A stretch of 21,506 bases of DNA from Candidatus Rifleibacteriota bacterium (GCA_017526725.1 JAFXRA010000186.1:1-21506); one strand, 5' to 3'. Shown: positions 1 to 6,690, counted from the stretch's first letter. A program made the numbers and translations. The notes: generated from the letters alone by a model not told the origin.

Positions 1-55
1 ATATTTTCTACGATTTATTTTATTATTATTAATTTATTTTTTTTTATCATAACCA

Positions 56-83
56 TTGACGAATTCAATAGGTATGGTATTAT
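56..83 (+). promoter_or_regulatory. Sigma70-type promoter for the ureohydrolase gene
   Basis: TTGACG at 56-61 and TATTAT at 78-83 are separated by 16 bp, close to the vegetative consensus. Transcription would begin near 90, giving a leader of about 27 nt that contains an AGGAG at 107-111, five bases before the ATG at 117. The promoter would also drive the overlapping prepilin peptidase gene. Confidence 0.7.
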
Positions 84-116
84 CCAAAATATCAACTCAT
101 AATATCAGGAGTCTAT

Positions 117-1022
117 ATGATTCTAGATTCAGTGCATTTCAGAATGTCAAACAATTTCCTCGGACTTCACGATGAAGTATCCAGATATGAAGATTCTAAA
201 GCTGTTATAATCCCTGTTCCTTACGACAGCACTACTTCTTATAGAGCAGGAACTCGTGAAGGTCCAGCTGCTTTAATTGCTGCTTCAAGACAGGTCGAAC
301 CTTTTGATTTAGACCTAAAATGCGAGCCATTGACTCAGGGAGTTCACACTCTACCTGAACTTGAAATAGATGTTAACAGCCCTGAAGAAACAATTAAAAA
401 CTTAGAAATAGCAACTACAAAAGTTCTTAATGATGGGAAGTTCCCGGTTATGATTGGTGGGGAACATAGTCTTACTCCCGGCTGCGTAAGAGCCTGCAGT
501 AAAAAATATAAGAACTTGTCTGTTTTGCAGATAGACGCACATTCTGATCTTCGAGATATTTATGAAAAATCTCACAACTCTCACGCCTGTGCTATGAGAC
601 GATGCTGGGATTACGCAAAGCTTACTCAGATTGGTATTAGAAACACCGGTATAGATGAATGGGAATTTATTCAGAAAGTTGGTCACGACGGCATAATTTG
701 GGCAGAAGAACTGTTAGACCCAGAAAAGAAGTGGATAGATAAAGCTATGAACCGATTAACAGAAAATGTTTATATTACTGTTGATCTTGACGGCTTTGAC
801 TGTTCTCTTATGCCGGCTACTGGAACACCTGAACCCGGTGGAATGACTTGGTATCAGGCTATGGATATACTGCTGAAAGTCGTTGAAGAACGAAATGTAG
901 TTGGCTTTGATGTGGTAGAATTGGCTCCAATACCTGGTTTTATTGCACCTGATTTTCTTGCTGCCAAATTAGTATTCAAAATACTCAGCAGGGTATTTAA
1001 TAAAAATGGCTGGATAAAATGA
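117..1022 (+). CDS. speB: Ureohydrolase, agmatinase-like (SpeB family)
   Basis: A 301-residue enzyme of the arginase/agmatinase family, which hydrolyses guanidino compounds to urea with a dinuclear Mn centre. The metal ligands are visible in order: GGEHS (114-118, His117), DAHSD (140-144), SHNSHA (152-157) and DLDGFD (223-228), followed by PEPGG (239-242) and the acidic DVVE (266-269). Length and motif spacing are normal for a cytoplasmic agmatinase, which makes putrescine from agmatine. Arginase, guanidinobutyrase or another ureohydrolase cannot be excluded, because substrate residues are hard to call by eye and no other polyamine gene is nearby. The start is supported by AGGAG five bases upstream and by the promoter at 56-83. 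Its stop overlaps the next ATG by four bases (ATGA), so the two genes are probably translationally coupled despite unrelated roles. Confidence 0.88.
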   Translation: MILDSVHFRMSNNFLGLHDEVSRYEDSKAVIIPVPYDSTTSYRAGTREGPAALIAASRQVEPFDLDLKCEPLTQGVHTLPELEIDVNSPEETIKNLEIATTKVLNDGKFPVMIGGEHSLTPGCVRACSKKYKNLSVLQIDAHSDLRDIYEKSHNSHACAMRRCWDYAKLTQIGIRNTGIDEWEFIQKVGHDGIIWAEELLDPEKKWIDKAMNRLTENVYITVDLDGFDCSLMPATGTPEPGGMTWYQAMDILLKVVEERNVVGFDVVELAPIPGFIAPDFLAAKLVFKILSRVFNKNGWIK

Positions 1023-1822
1023 GCCAGATTATTTGTCTTTCTATGATAGGTGCCGTTATTGGCGCCTATCTTGGAAAATATATAGGCTGGGCAATCAGGG
1101 CCTGGCCAAGTCATGAAAAGTTTCATTGTGACTATTTAAAATGTCCTTCTTGTCAGAAAGGACTTGAATTTGGATGCTGTAACTCCGGCATTGCTCAAGA
1201 AAGATTTTATATTGCTTTATCTGCTATTGTTGCTGGTGTTAGTGTTTTCTTTTTCGGTTTTTCAATCAAGGCTTTTATTTCCTGGCTTTTTGTTGCTGCT
1301 TGTTTGATTGTGACTATAGTAGACATCAGATGTTTTATTATTCCTGATTGTCTGTCTAAGGGCGGAATAGCGGCAGGAATAATTTATGCAGCTATAGCCT
1401 GGGCTGTTCTAAAATGGGGCGGATTCCAATTAAGCTATTATGTCACTTTTACTGATTCTTTTATTGGTTTCGTAGTTGGCGGCGGTTTTCTGATGTTTTT
1501 GGGAAAAATTTCAGAAGTGGTTTTCAAAAAACCTGATGGAATGGGCGGCGGAGACGTAAAACTGCTGGCGGCCATGGGAGCCTGGGCAGGTTGGAAACCT
1601 GTAATTGTTACCGTTTTGATAGCAAGTTTTGTTGGTGCTTCTTTTGGGCTTGCAACTATTATTTATGATAGTATAAAGAATAAAAAAGCTTACAGGCCAA
1701 TGTCCCATCATATACCTTTTGGCCCATATCTTTGTTTAGGTTTTTTAATCACATTTTATCTTGGTATGGAACCCTTTTTGAACTTTTTTAATGCCTACCA
1801 ATACTGGATTATGAACCGCTAA
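1019..1822 (+). CDS. pilD: Type IV prepilin peptidase / leader peptidase (A24 family)
   Basis: A 267-residue polytopic membrane protein with the marks of the A24 aspartyl prepilin peptidases, which cleave and often N-methylate type IV pilins and type II secretion pseudopilins at the inner membrane. The catalytic aspartates fit D102 (VDIRCFIIPD, 101-110) and D179 in GGGD (176-179), and the IPFGP signature near the C-terminus (232-236) is intact. The N-terminal cytoplasmic loop carries Cys37, Cys42, Cys45, Cys53 and Cys54, a variant of the usual paired CxxC zinc-binding loop. It starts inside the agmatinase stop codon. No pilin or secretion gene lies in the window, so the substrate is unknown. 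The gene symbol reflects the family only. Confidence 0.88.
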   Translation: MSQIICLSMIGAVIGAYLGKYIGWAIRAWPSHEKFHCDYLKCPSCQKGLEFGCCNSGIAQERFYIALSAIVAGVSVFFFGFSIKAFISWLFVAACLIVTIVDIRCFIIPDCLSKGGIAAGIIYAAIAWAVLKWGGFQLSYYVTFTDSFIGFVVGGGFLMFLGKISEVVFKKPDGMGGGDVKLLAAMGAWAGWKPVIVTVLIASFVGASFGLATIIYDSIKNKKAYRPMSHHIPFGPYLCLGFLITFYLGMEPFLNFFNAYQYWIMNR

Positions 1823-1858
1823 CTTTTCTAACTCTTCTAACTCTTCTAACTCTTCTAA
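1823..1858. repeat. 9-bp tandem repeat, CTCTTCTAA x4
   Basis: Directly after the prepilin peptidase stop there are four head-to-tail 9-bp units, CTTTTCTAA then three exact CTCTTCTAA. It is a pyrimidine-rich, non-coding microrepeat that may vary in copy number by slippage. It ends about 20 bp before the secG promoter. Confidence 0.9.
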
Positions 1859-1878
1859 CAATTGTCCTTAAATAATTA

Positions 1879-1928
1879 TTGACAATTTATCTGCATATTG
1901 GTAAACTCAATCACTCATAATTGTGATT
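1879..1928 (+). promoter_or_regulatory. secG promoter with nearby inverted repeats
   Basis: TTGACA (1879-1884), a 17-bp spacer and TAAACT (1902-1907) form a good sigma70-type promoter. Two inverted repeats surround it: AATTGTC (1860-1866) with GACAATT (1881-1887), which overlaps the -35 box, and AATCAC (1909-1914) with GTGATT (1923-1928), which sits at the expected start site. Either could be an operator or a leader hairpin, but that role is inferred only. Confidence 0.65.
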
Positions 1929-1959
1929 TTGTACGGAACTCAAAGGAGTCTTGTTTTTT

Positions 1960-2847
1960 ATGTTAGCGATAATTGTTAAAGGTTTTCATCTTCTTGTTTG
2001 TATTGCTTTGATTGTAATTGTTTTGTTTCAAGCAGATAAAGGAGAAGGTTTGGCAGGCGCATTCGGTGGTGGTGCTTCTTCAACATTATTTGGTGAACGT
2101 GGCGGCGCAACTGAAATATCTAAATTTACTACTGGCTTAGCAGTAATCTTTATGATTACTTCTCTAATTATTGCTATTTGGGGACCAACTTGGGAAAAAG
2201 AAGCTGATATAGCTAGAACTAATGCTTATAATTCTCAGCCTATTGTTGCAACTCCTGCAAAGACTCCAGCACCTGTTACTACTCCAAATGCTACAATCCC
2301 CGGTTTGCCAATGACAACTCCGGTTACAAATCCAGCTCCAGTTACTGCAACTCCAGCTCCGGTAGAAACTCCGGCACCAGCCGCAGCTACTCCAGCTCCG
2401 GTAGAAACCCCAGCACCAGCCGCAGCTACTCCAGCTCCGGTAGAAACCCCAGCTCCAGCTGCTGCAACTCCAGCACCAGTAGAAACCCCAGCTCCAGTTA
2501 CTGCAACTCCAGCACCGGTTGAAACCCCAGCACCAGCTGCTGTTACTCCAGCTCCAGTAGAAACTCCAGCACCAGCCGCAGCTATTCCAGCTCCGGTAGA
2601 AACTCCAGCACCAGCCGCAGCTACTCCAGCTCCGGTAGAAACTCCGGCACCAGCCGCTGTTACCCCAGCTCCTGTTGAAACTCCAGCTCCGGCAGCAGTA
2701 GAAGAAAATAAACCAGCAGAAACTTCAGCAGCTCCTTCTGTAAAAGAAGAACTAAAAGAAAAAGCTGAAAATGCTGTTAAGGCTATTGTTGAAGAAAAGA
2801 AAGCTGAAGTAATCGAAGCTATCAAAGATAATGTAGAAAATAAGTAA
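1960..2847 (+). CDS. secG: SecG translocase subunit with long Pro/Ala repeat tail
   Basis: The first 75 or so residues are a typical SecG, the small inner-membrane subunit that assists SecYEG protein export. There is a first membrane helix (about 1-23), the cytoplasmic loop with LFQADKGEGLAGAFGGG and the ERGG/F-T segment, and a second helix (about 57-74). SecG is usually 75-110 residues, whereas this protein is 295. After a Pro/Thr linker, residues 131-247 are nine copies of a 13-residue unit (TPAPVETPAPAAA), followed by a Lys/Glu/Ala-rich helical tail. The ATG at 1960 is preferred over an in-frame TTG at 1951: AGGAG at 1944-1948 is 11 bases from the ATG but only 2 from the TTG. The promoter is at 1879-1907 and a small membrane gene follows immediately. 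The SecG call is firm; the role of the tail is unknown. Confidence 0.9.
   Translation: MLAIIVKGFHLLVCIALIVIVLFQADKGEGLAGAFGGGASSTLFGERGGATEISKFTTGLAVIFMITSLIIAIWGPTWEKEADIARTNAYNSQPIVATPAKTPAPVTTPNATIPGLPMTTPVTNPAPVTATPAPVETPAPAAATPAPVETPAPAAATPAPVETPAPAAATPAPVETPAPVTATPAPVETPAPAAVTPAPVETPAPAAAIPAPVETPAPAAATPAPVETPAPAAVTPAPVETPAPAAVEENKPAETSAAPSVKEELKEKAENAVKAIVEEKKAEVIEAIKDNVENK
2350..2700 (+). repeat. 39-bp tandem repeat inside secG, nine units
   Basis: Nine in-frame 39-bp units encode TPAPVETPAPAAA with minor variants: VTA at the end of unit 4, terminal V in units 5, 8 and 9, and Ile for Thr at the start of unit 7. Synonymous differences (cca/ccg, gct/gca/gcc) show the copies are not all freshly duplicated. 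There are no unique spacers, so this is not a CRISPR array. Copy number changes of whole units would keep the frame. Confidence 0.95.
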
Positions 2848-2848
2848 T

Positions 2849-3058
2849 TTGAAAAGTTCAGCCCCTTTTCCAATACTTGCTGTAATTATAGGCATATTAA
2901 CAATCATTTGTGCTGTTAATGACTATGATTGGTTTATGAAAAGCAGCAAAGCTGAATTTTTTGTTAAGACATTCGGCAGAGATGGGGCTAGAAAGTTTTA
3001 TGTTATTCTTGGGATATTTATAGTAATATGCGGTATACTCGCTATACTTCTTGGATAA
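2849..3058 (+). CDS. Small two-helix membrane protein, Imm17-like
   Basis: A 69-residue protein with two hydrophobic helices (about 8-23 and 50-68) and a central polar loop with DYDWFMKSSKAEFFV and FGRDGARKFY. The NxDWFF/FVxxFGRxGARxFY pattern resembles, from memory, small membrane proteins annotated as immunity 17 family; no toxin gene is nearby to support that name. The start is inferred as TTG at 2849, one base after the secG stop, with no recognisable Shine-Dalgarno, which suggests translation is coupled to secG. The next Met is at residue 30 and would delete the first helix. A strong terminator follows at 3085-3116, so it is the last gene of the secG transcript. Confidence 0.65.
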   Translation: MKSSAPFPILAVIIGILTIICAVNDYDWFMKSSKAEFFVKTFGRDGARKFYVILGIFIVICGILAILLG

Positions 3059-3084
3059 ACCAATAGGATAATAACGAATCAAAC

Positions 3085-3120
3085 AAAAAGACTTGGGAAA
3101 ACACCCAAGTCTTTTTCTTT
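3085..3120 (+). terminator. Rho-independent terminator after the secG operon
   Basis: A perfect 13-bp stem (3085-3097 with 3104-3116; core GACTTGGG/CCCAAGTC) with a 6-nt AAAACA loop is followed by further T residues. The A-run on the 5' side makes it potentially bidirectional. Confidence 0.92.
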
Positions 3121-3189
3121 TTATAATACAATAACTACAACCAGCAATGACAATAACATCTTCTAACTTAAATTTTTAATAAAAACAGA

Positions 3190-3217
3190 TTGCTTTTTTT
3201 ACAAGTTTAAATAGATT
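3190..3217 (+). promoter_or_regulatory. Weak candidate promoter for the HD-domain gene
   Basis: TTGCTT (3190-3195) and TAGATT (3212-3217) are separated by 16 bp, and the terminator at 3085-3116 implies a fresh promoter is needed before the ATG at 3235. The -10 match is only four of six bases. If correct, the leader would be about 10 nt. Confidence 0.3.
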
Positions 3218-3234
3218 TTTTGCGGGCTAAGATT

Positions 3235-3819
3235 ATGAATGTTAATAATGAAGAATTAGATAAAGTACTTCGCGATTTTCTAACTTTAAAGAAACTTCGC
3301 AGAACTGGTTGGCAGCTTCGTGGTATCCGCGAAGGCGAATCTATTGCTGACCATTGTTTCGGAGTCGTTTTCCTTACTCATTTTCTTTCATCATTAGTAA
3401 GTGCAGATATTGATAGAAGTAAAGCTGTTTCTATTGCTATTGTACATGAAATTGGCGAAACCAGGGTGGGGGATATACCCTATGTGTCTCTAAAATATTT
3501 CCAAAACAAAGATGAAATGGAAACAATGGCTATAAACGATGTTCTTTCACCCTTGGGAGAAAATATTACAGAAGAAAGTCTAAAGCTATTCCGAGAGTTT
3601 GAAGAGGGTTCAAGTATAGAAGGTCGTTTTGTTAAAGCCATTGATAAGCTTGAAATGCTTGTTACTGCTGCTGAATACGAAAAAGCAGGGTTTTCTGGCT
3701 TAAAAGATTTTTGGGATAATAAATTTACTTTTAAATCATTTGAAGAATTTCCTGAATTAGCTTCTTTTGCAGACTATTTGCTAAGAAAACGTTCAGAACG
3801 TATAAAAGGATTGTTGTAA
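3235..3819 (+). CDS. HD-superfamily phosphohydrolase (YfbR/HDDC2-like)
   Basis: A 194-residue helical protein of the HD metal-dependent phosphohydrolase superfamily, closest in pattern to YfbR/HDDC2-type 5'-deoxynucleotidases. Candidate metal ligands are His40 in SIADH, His71-Glu72 in VHEIGE, Asp80 in VGDIPY and Asp137 in AIDKLE. The classical His-Asp doublet reads His-Glu here, which is unusual and could change metal choice or activity. The ATG at 3235 is preferred over an in-frame TTG at 3220 because the protein then begins normally; neither has a clear Shine-Dalgarno. It ends one base before the ABC ATPase gene, so the two are co-transcribed. Nucleotide substrate is inferred only from the family. 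Confidence 0.75.
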   Translation: MNVNNEELDKVLRDFLTLKKLRRTGWQLRGIREGESIADHCFGVVFLTHFLSSLVSADIDRSKAVSIAIVHEIGETRVGDIPYVSLKYFQNKDEMETMAINDVLSPLGENITEESLKLFREFEEGSSIEGRFVKAIDKLEMLVTAAEYEKAGFSGLKDFWDNKFTFKSFEEFPELASFADYLLRKRSERIKGLL

Positions 3820-3820
3820 A

Positions 3821-4525
3821 ATGATAGAATTATCTCATTTGACAAGAAAATTTAACGAACATGTTGCTGTTGATGATTTGTGTTTAAATATTCCAAATGG
3901 TGCAATGTTCGGTTTCCTTGGTGCAAATGGGGCAGGTAAAACCACAACTCTTAAGATGATTATGGGGTTATTGCAGCCAACAGCAGGTTCTGTGGCAATT
4001 GACGGATTAAATGTTGCTGCTAATCCTGTAGAAGTAAAATCTAAAGTTGGTTATTTGCCTGATGAAGTCTTTTTGTATGATTATTTAACAGGAAGGCAAT
4101 TTCTTGATTTTGTTGCAGATATTTATAATATCAAAACAGAAGAAAGAGAAGAAAAAATAAATAACCTTCTTGTTTCTTTTGGTTTGGAGGAAGCAGCAGA
4201 TGATTTTGCTGGAAATTACAGCTTTGGTATGAAGAAAAAACTAGCCTTAGCTGGAATCGTTGTACATAACCCCTCCCTTCTGATCTTGGATGAACCCTTT
4301 AATGGTTTAGACCCGCAAGCTACTAGAGACTTTAAAAACATGTTGAAAAAAATGTCAAAGGAAGGTACAACCATTATTTTTTCTAGTCATGTTTTGGAAG
4401 TTGTTGAAAAAATGGTTACTCATGTAGGTATTATTAATAAAGGAAAGTTAAAAATTTGTGACAGTATTGAAAATATTGTAAAAAATTATAAAAGTCTTGA
4501 AAAAGCTTTTTTTGCAATGACATAA
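3821..4525 (+). CDS. ABC transporter ATP-binding protein without a neighbouring permease
   Basis: A 234-residue cytoplasmic ATPase of the export-type (CcmA/NatA-like) ABC family. Walker A is GANGAGKT (34-41), the signature is degenerate (YSFGMKK, 133-139, instead of LSGGQ), Walker B is LLILDEP (153-159) and the switch is SSH (188-190). The Q-loop position reads GYLPDE. This pattern is common in ATPases paired with ABC-2 permeases, yet no membrane permease is adjacent. The next gene is a promoter-bearing secreted protein, so the partner must be encoded elsewhere. It follows the HD gene with a one-base gap. An AAAGGA lies shortly upstream, inside the end of the HD gene. Confidence 0.88.
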   Translation: MIELSHLTRKFNEHVAVDDLCLNIPNGAMFGFLGANGAGKTTTLKMIMGLLQPTAGSVAIDGLNVAANPVEVKSKVGYLPDEVFLYDYLTGRQFLDFVADIYNIKTEEREEKINNLLVSFGLEEAADDFAGNYSFGMKKKLALAGIVVHNPSLLILDEPFNGLDPQATRDFKNMLKKMSKEGTTIIFSSHVLEVVEKMVTHVGIINKGKLKICDSIENIVKNYKSLEKAFFAMT

Positions 4526-4539
4526 ATTTTGCTTGAATA

Positions 4540-4568
4540 TTGCCGAAATGGGTATTATACTGTATAAT
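4540..4568 (+). promoter_or_regulatory. Strong sigma70-type promoter for the outer-membrane protein/spoVG operon
   Basis: TTGCCG (4540-4545), a 17-bp spacer and a perfect TATAAT (4563-4568) lie between the ABC gene and the next one. The start site would be near 4575, which fixes the downstream start at ATG 4597 and rules out the upstream in-frame ATG at 4540. Confidence 0.8.
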
Positions 4569-4596
4569 CAAATTAGGAGTATATAGGAATTTTAAC

Positions 4597-5436
4597 ATGA
4601 AAAATAGCCTTAAAAATTTAGTTTTGGCTGTTGTACTTAGCTTGTTAGCTAATGTACCCAATTCCTATGCTCAGAATCTTGATGTCGATGAAATATCAAA
4701 TTTCAAGCTGAATACTACCGCAGAAGATACTTCAGATAAATCAGTTGTTATTCCAGATAAAGCAGAGCTTTTTAATGGAGAATTTAATCTTTCTTTAGGC
4801 AGTCAGATGCTTAGTTATCAGAACACTAGCAAAATATTCCCTTCTGATGCAGAACATATTGAAACTGGCTTTGAAGGTTTTGATTCAAAGATAGAATTTG
4901 ATGATTCTGTTGTAAAATTAAATCCGAATAGCCAAAGAGACTTTGTCCCTGTTATTACTCTTAATAATTCTTACGAAGATAATGCTATAGGTTTTAACGA
5001 TTCTGGCAGTTCTGTTTTAAGTTTATCTGGTAGAACAGGCAGATTGAGTTTTTATGGTGAATACAACCAGTCTAATTTGACTTTGGGGCCAGGCAGCCAA
5101 AATTCTTCAGATAATATTATGACTTCTGCTCGTGCCTCTCTTGGTAATGTGACAACAACTTCTGTAGAAACCAATACTAATCCCTCGACCATTTCTTCAG
5201 ATTATTATCTTGAAGCTGTATACAGTTTTAAACCTACTTTAAAAGGTAAGGTTGCTTTTAAAAAGACTGTAATAGATACTTTTGACTTAAAAGAAAATGT
5301 TGAAGTTGAAGGTATTGTTGATGCTTCTTCAGATGTTTCTATTAAAGCCGGTTATTCAAATGAAAATCGTTCTGAAATAGAAAGCAAATCTCCAAAAGAA
5401 AAGAAAGTCTGGACTGAATTTATTCTAAAATTCTAA
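4597..5436 (+). CDS. Predicted outer-membrane beta-barrel protein of unknown family
   Basis: A 279-residue exported protein with a clear signal peptide: MKNSLKNL, a hydrophobic core, and likely cleavage after NSYA (about residue 26). The mature part is rich in Ser, Asn, Asp and Thr with alternating polar/hydrophobic stretches such as YYLEAVYSF and GKVAFKKTV. It ends in VWTEFILKF, and a C-terminal Phe on an alternating strand is the usual beta-barrel targeting signal. I therefore infer a small outer-membrane barrel, but recognise no named family. The ATG at 4597 is chosen over the in-frame ATG at 4540 because the promoter -10 lies between them and AGGA sits just upstream. spoVG follows nine bases after its stop. 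Confidence 0.7.
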   Translation: MKNSLKNLVLAVVLSLLANVPNSYAQNLDVDEISNFKLNTTAEDTSDKSVVIPDKAELFNGEFNLSLGSQMLSYQNTSKIFPSDAEHIETGFEGFDSKIEFDDSVVKLNPNSQRDFVPVITLNNSYEDNAIGFNDSGSSVLSLSGRTGRLSFYGEYNQSNLTLGPGSQNSSDNIMTSARASLGNVTTTSVETNTNPSTISSDYYLEAVYSFKPTLKGKVAFKKTVIDTFDLKENVEVEGIVDASSDVSIKAGYSNENRSEIESKSPKEKKVWTEFILKF

Positions 5437-5445
5437 TTTATTGTT

Positions 5446-5715
5446 TTGAAAGTCACAGATATTCGAATTCAAATAATTAAAGACCCCAAAAATAAGCTGA
5501 AAGCTTTTTCTACTGTCATTTTAGATGATAGTCTTGTTTTAAGAGACATTCGTATTTTTGAATCCGAAAGAGGGGATTTTATCTCTATGCCCAGCGTAAA
5601 AGGTCCTGATGGTAATTGGCATGAGGTAGTTACGTTGATAAATACAGATTTAAAAAATCAGATAAGCGGTTATGTGCTACGAGCATATCATGATGAACTA
5701 TTGAAGAAGATATAA
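5446..5715 (+). CDS. spoVG: SpoVG family nucleic-acid-binding regulator
   Basis: An 89-residue SpoVG protein. The family signature is clear: VTDIRI at the N-terminus, NKLKAFSTVILDDSLVLRDIRI (residues 16-37) and FISMPSVKGPDG in the middle. SpoVG proteins bind DNA and RNA and act as pleiotropic regulators in Firmicutes and spirochaetes, including species that do not sporulate, so the name does not imply sporulation here. The start is TTG at 5446 with no clear Shine-Dalgarno, nine bases after the stop of the outer-membrane protein gene. It is therefore probably expressed from the promoter at 4540. The long structured intergenic stretch 5716-6056 follows. Confidence 0.92.
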   Translation: MKVTDIRIQIIKDPKNKLKAFSTVILDDSLVLRDIRIFESERGDFISMPSVKGPDGNWHEVVTLINTDLKNQISGYVLRAYHDELLKKI

Positions 5716-5752
5716 GATATAAGATTGAAGAGCAAAAAGCGTAGAGTTTAAG

Positions 5753-5824
5753 CTACAACTTGTCATAAAGAGTAAAGCGTATGGGCTTTAGCTCTGAAAG
5801 CTTTACGTTTATGACAAGGTGTAG
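5753..5824. repeat. 72-nt imperfect inverted repeat / large hairpin
   Basis: CTACA (5753-5757) pairs with TGTAG (5820-5824), then CTTGTCATAAA (5759-5769) with TTTATGACAAG (5808-5818), then TAAAGC (5773-5778) with GCTTTA (5800-5805). That is 22 paired bases around one A-G mismatch and a small internal loop. No T-tract follows, so it is not a typical intrinsic terminator. It could be a structured 3' end of the spoVG transcript, a protein-binding site or a dispersed repeat. Confidence 0.8.
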
Positions 5825-5855
5825 AGCAAAAGAGCAGAAGAGCAGAAGAGCAGAA
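5824..5855. repeat. 8-bp tandem repeat, GAGCAGAA x3 plus one variant
   Basis: GAGCAAAA followed by three exact GAGCAGAA units abuts the hairpin, with a degraded continuation (GATAGAAGAGC). It is non-coding and purine-rich, comparable in kind to the 9-bp repeat at 1823-1858. Confidence 0.85.
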
Positions 5856-5990
5856 GATAGAAGAGCGGACAGTAGACATGAGACCTCTATTCTCCGCACA
5901 AGGCTCGTTCTCTCAAAGCAAAGCCTTTCACTTACAACCTAATGGTTTTGTATCTCGATTTTTGGTTTTAAAATAAACAAAAAAAATACC

Positions 5991-6018
5991 TTGACAGAAG
6001 TGCAATCCTTTATAAATT
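5991..6018 (+). promoter_or_regulatory. Promoter for the secreted protein gene at 6057
   Basis: A perfect TTGACA -35 at 5991-5996 is followed by TAAATT (6013-6018) at 16 bp; TATAAA at 6011-6016 gives only 14 bp. The leader carries GGAGG at 6046-6050, six bases before the ATG. Confidence 0.65.
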
Positions 6019-6056
6019 TTTGGGCTTGTGATTAAAGATAAGCATGGAGGGTGTTT

Positions 6057-6629
6057 ATGAAACTTAAAATGAGTCACATTGTTAAAGGATTGGCAGCTGT
6101 TGCAGTTTGCTCAATAATAATGCTTGTTAGTAATGAGCCTGCTCAGGCTGTTTTGGAAGGTTCCAACAGAGACCGAATGGAATACCTGGATTTCTCTGAA
6201 AGTGTTATAAGAGCAGGTTTATATGCAAAAACCGGAAAGGTTACTTTCAATCATGACAAGAAAAAATACGTTAGAGGCGTAAAACGTCATAATGAACCTA
6301 AAATATACCAGCCAGATGTTTACACCTGGGAACTGGCTATGAATGAACATAAAAAGAAAATGCAGGCTCTTGCTCCTGTTCAGGATCCGCCAATACCAAA
6401 TGTAGCACCTGTTCCCATGGGACAAGATCCAATATTGCCTTTAGATCCTTCTCCGAATGTTGTTGAAGGCCAGGCAGCCAAAACTGATTTCAAGGCAGAA
6501 GATATCAAACGAAGAATCATTGAACATATGAATTCTCTTGATACCAGATATCCTTCAAATATTCCTGCTCTTCAGCCGGCTGTTTATCCAAAGGGCAGAC
6601 GAGGAGATTCTTTTGACGCAAGTTTCTAA
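6057..6629 (+). CDS. Secreted protein of unknown function
   Basis: A 190-residue protein with a standard signal peptide (MKLKMSH, hydrophobic core to about residue 25, likely cleavage after AQA near residue 31). The mature region has an N-terminal segment rich in charged residues (NRDRMEYLDFSES), a Pro-rich middle (about 103-135, with PVQDPPIPNVAPVP), and a C-terminal helical part with FKAEDIKRRIIEHMNSLD. I recognise no domain. The ATG at 6057 is preferred over GTG at 6051 because GGAGG (6046-6050) directly precedes it at normal spacing. It has its own promoter and terminator, so it is monocistronic. It is probably periplasmic or surface-exposed. Confidence 0.75.
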   Translation: MKLKMSHIVKGLAAVAVCSIIMLVSNEPAQAVLEGSNRDRMEYLDFSESVIRAGLYAKTGKVTFNHDKKKYVRGVKRHNEPKIYQPDVYTWELAMNEHKKKMQALAPVQDPPIPNVAPVPMGQDPILPLDPSPNVVEGQAAKTDFKAEDIKRRIIEHMNSLDTRYPSNIPALQPAVYPKGRRGDSFDASF

Positions 6630-6664
6630 ATTTTTGTAGTCTTACTAAATTAAAAAACAAAATG

Positions 6665-6690
6665 ACCACTGGCTAAGCCGGTGGTTTTTT
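6665..6690 (+). terminator. Rho-independent terminator after the secreted protein gene
   Basis: ACCACTGGC (6665-6673) pairs with GCCGGTGGT (6677-6685) through a TAA loop and one T-G pair, and is followed by a T-run to 6690. It isolates this gene from the operon that starts at 6800. Confidence 0.9.

Larger units (their letters stand above)
5716..6056. other. Gene-free stretch with hairpin, purine-rich microrepeats and a promoter
   Basis: About 340 bases without a credible ORF. It opens with an ATATAAG-type repetition (about 5710-5725) and then holds the large hairpin 5753-5824 and the 8-bp tandem repeat 5824-5855. After these comes unstructured sequence and the promoter of the next gene at 5991. 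The left half is purine-rich on the plus strand. Confidence 0.75.

Noticed and set aside
1951..1959. Upstream TTG start for secG
   Set aside because: The Shine-Dalgarno ends at 1948, leaving only two bases, and the extra Met-Phe-Phe adds nothing to the first helix.
2350..2700. Possible CRISPR array
   Set aside because: The units are contiguous, in frame and coding, with no unique spacers.
2235..2873. 212-codon ORF on the minus strand with GVSTGAGVAAAGA-like repeats
   Set aside because: It is the antisense shadow of the secG repeat; tandem 39-bp units leave several frames open. It has no promoter or ribosome binding site.
2849..3058. Reading the small membrane protein as an immunity protein of a toxin system
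   Set aside because: The family resemblance is from memory and there is no toxin gene nearby; linkage to secG points elsewhere.
4540..4596. Upstream ATG for the outer-membrane protein gene
   Set aside because: It overlaps the -35 box of a near-consensus promoter whose -10 is at 4563-4568, and it would bury the signal peptide.
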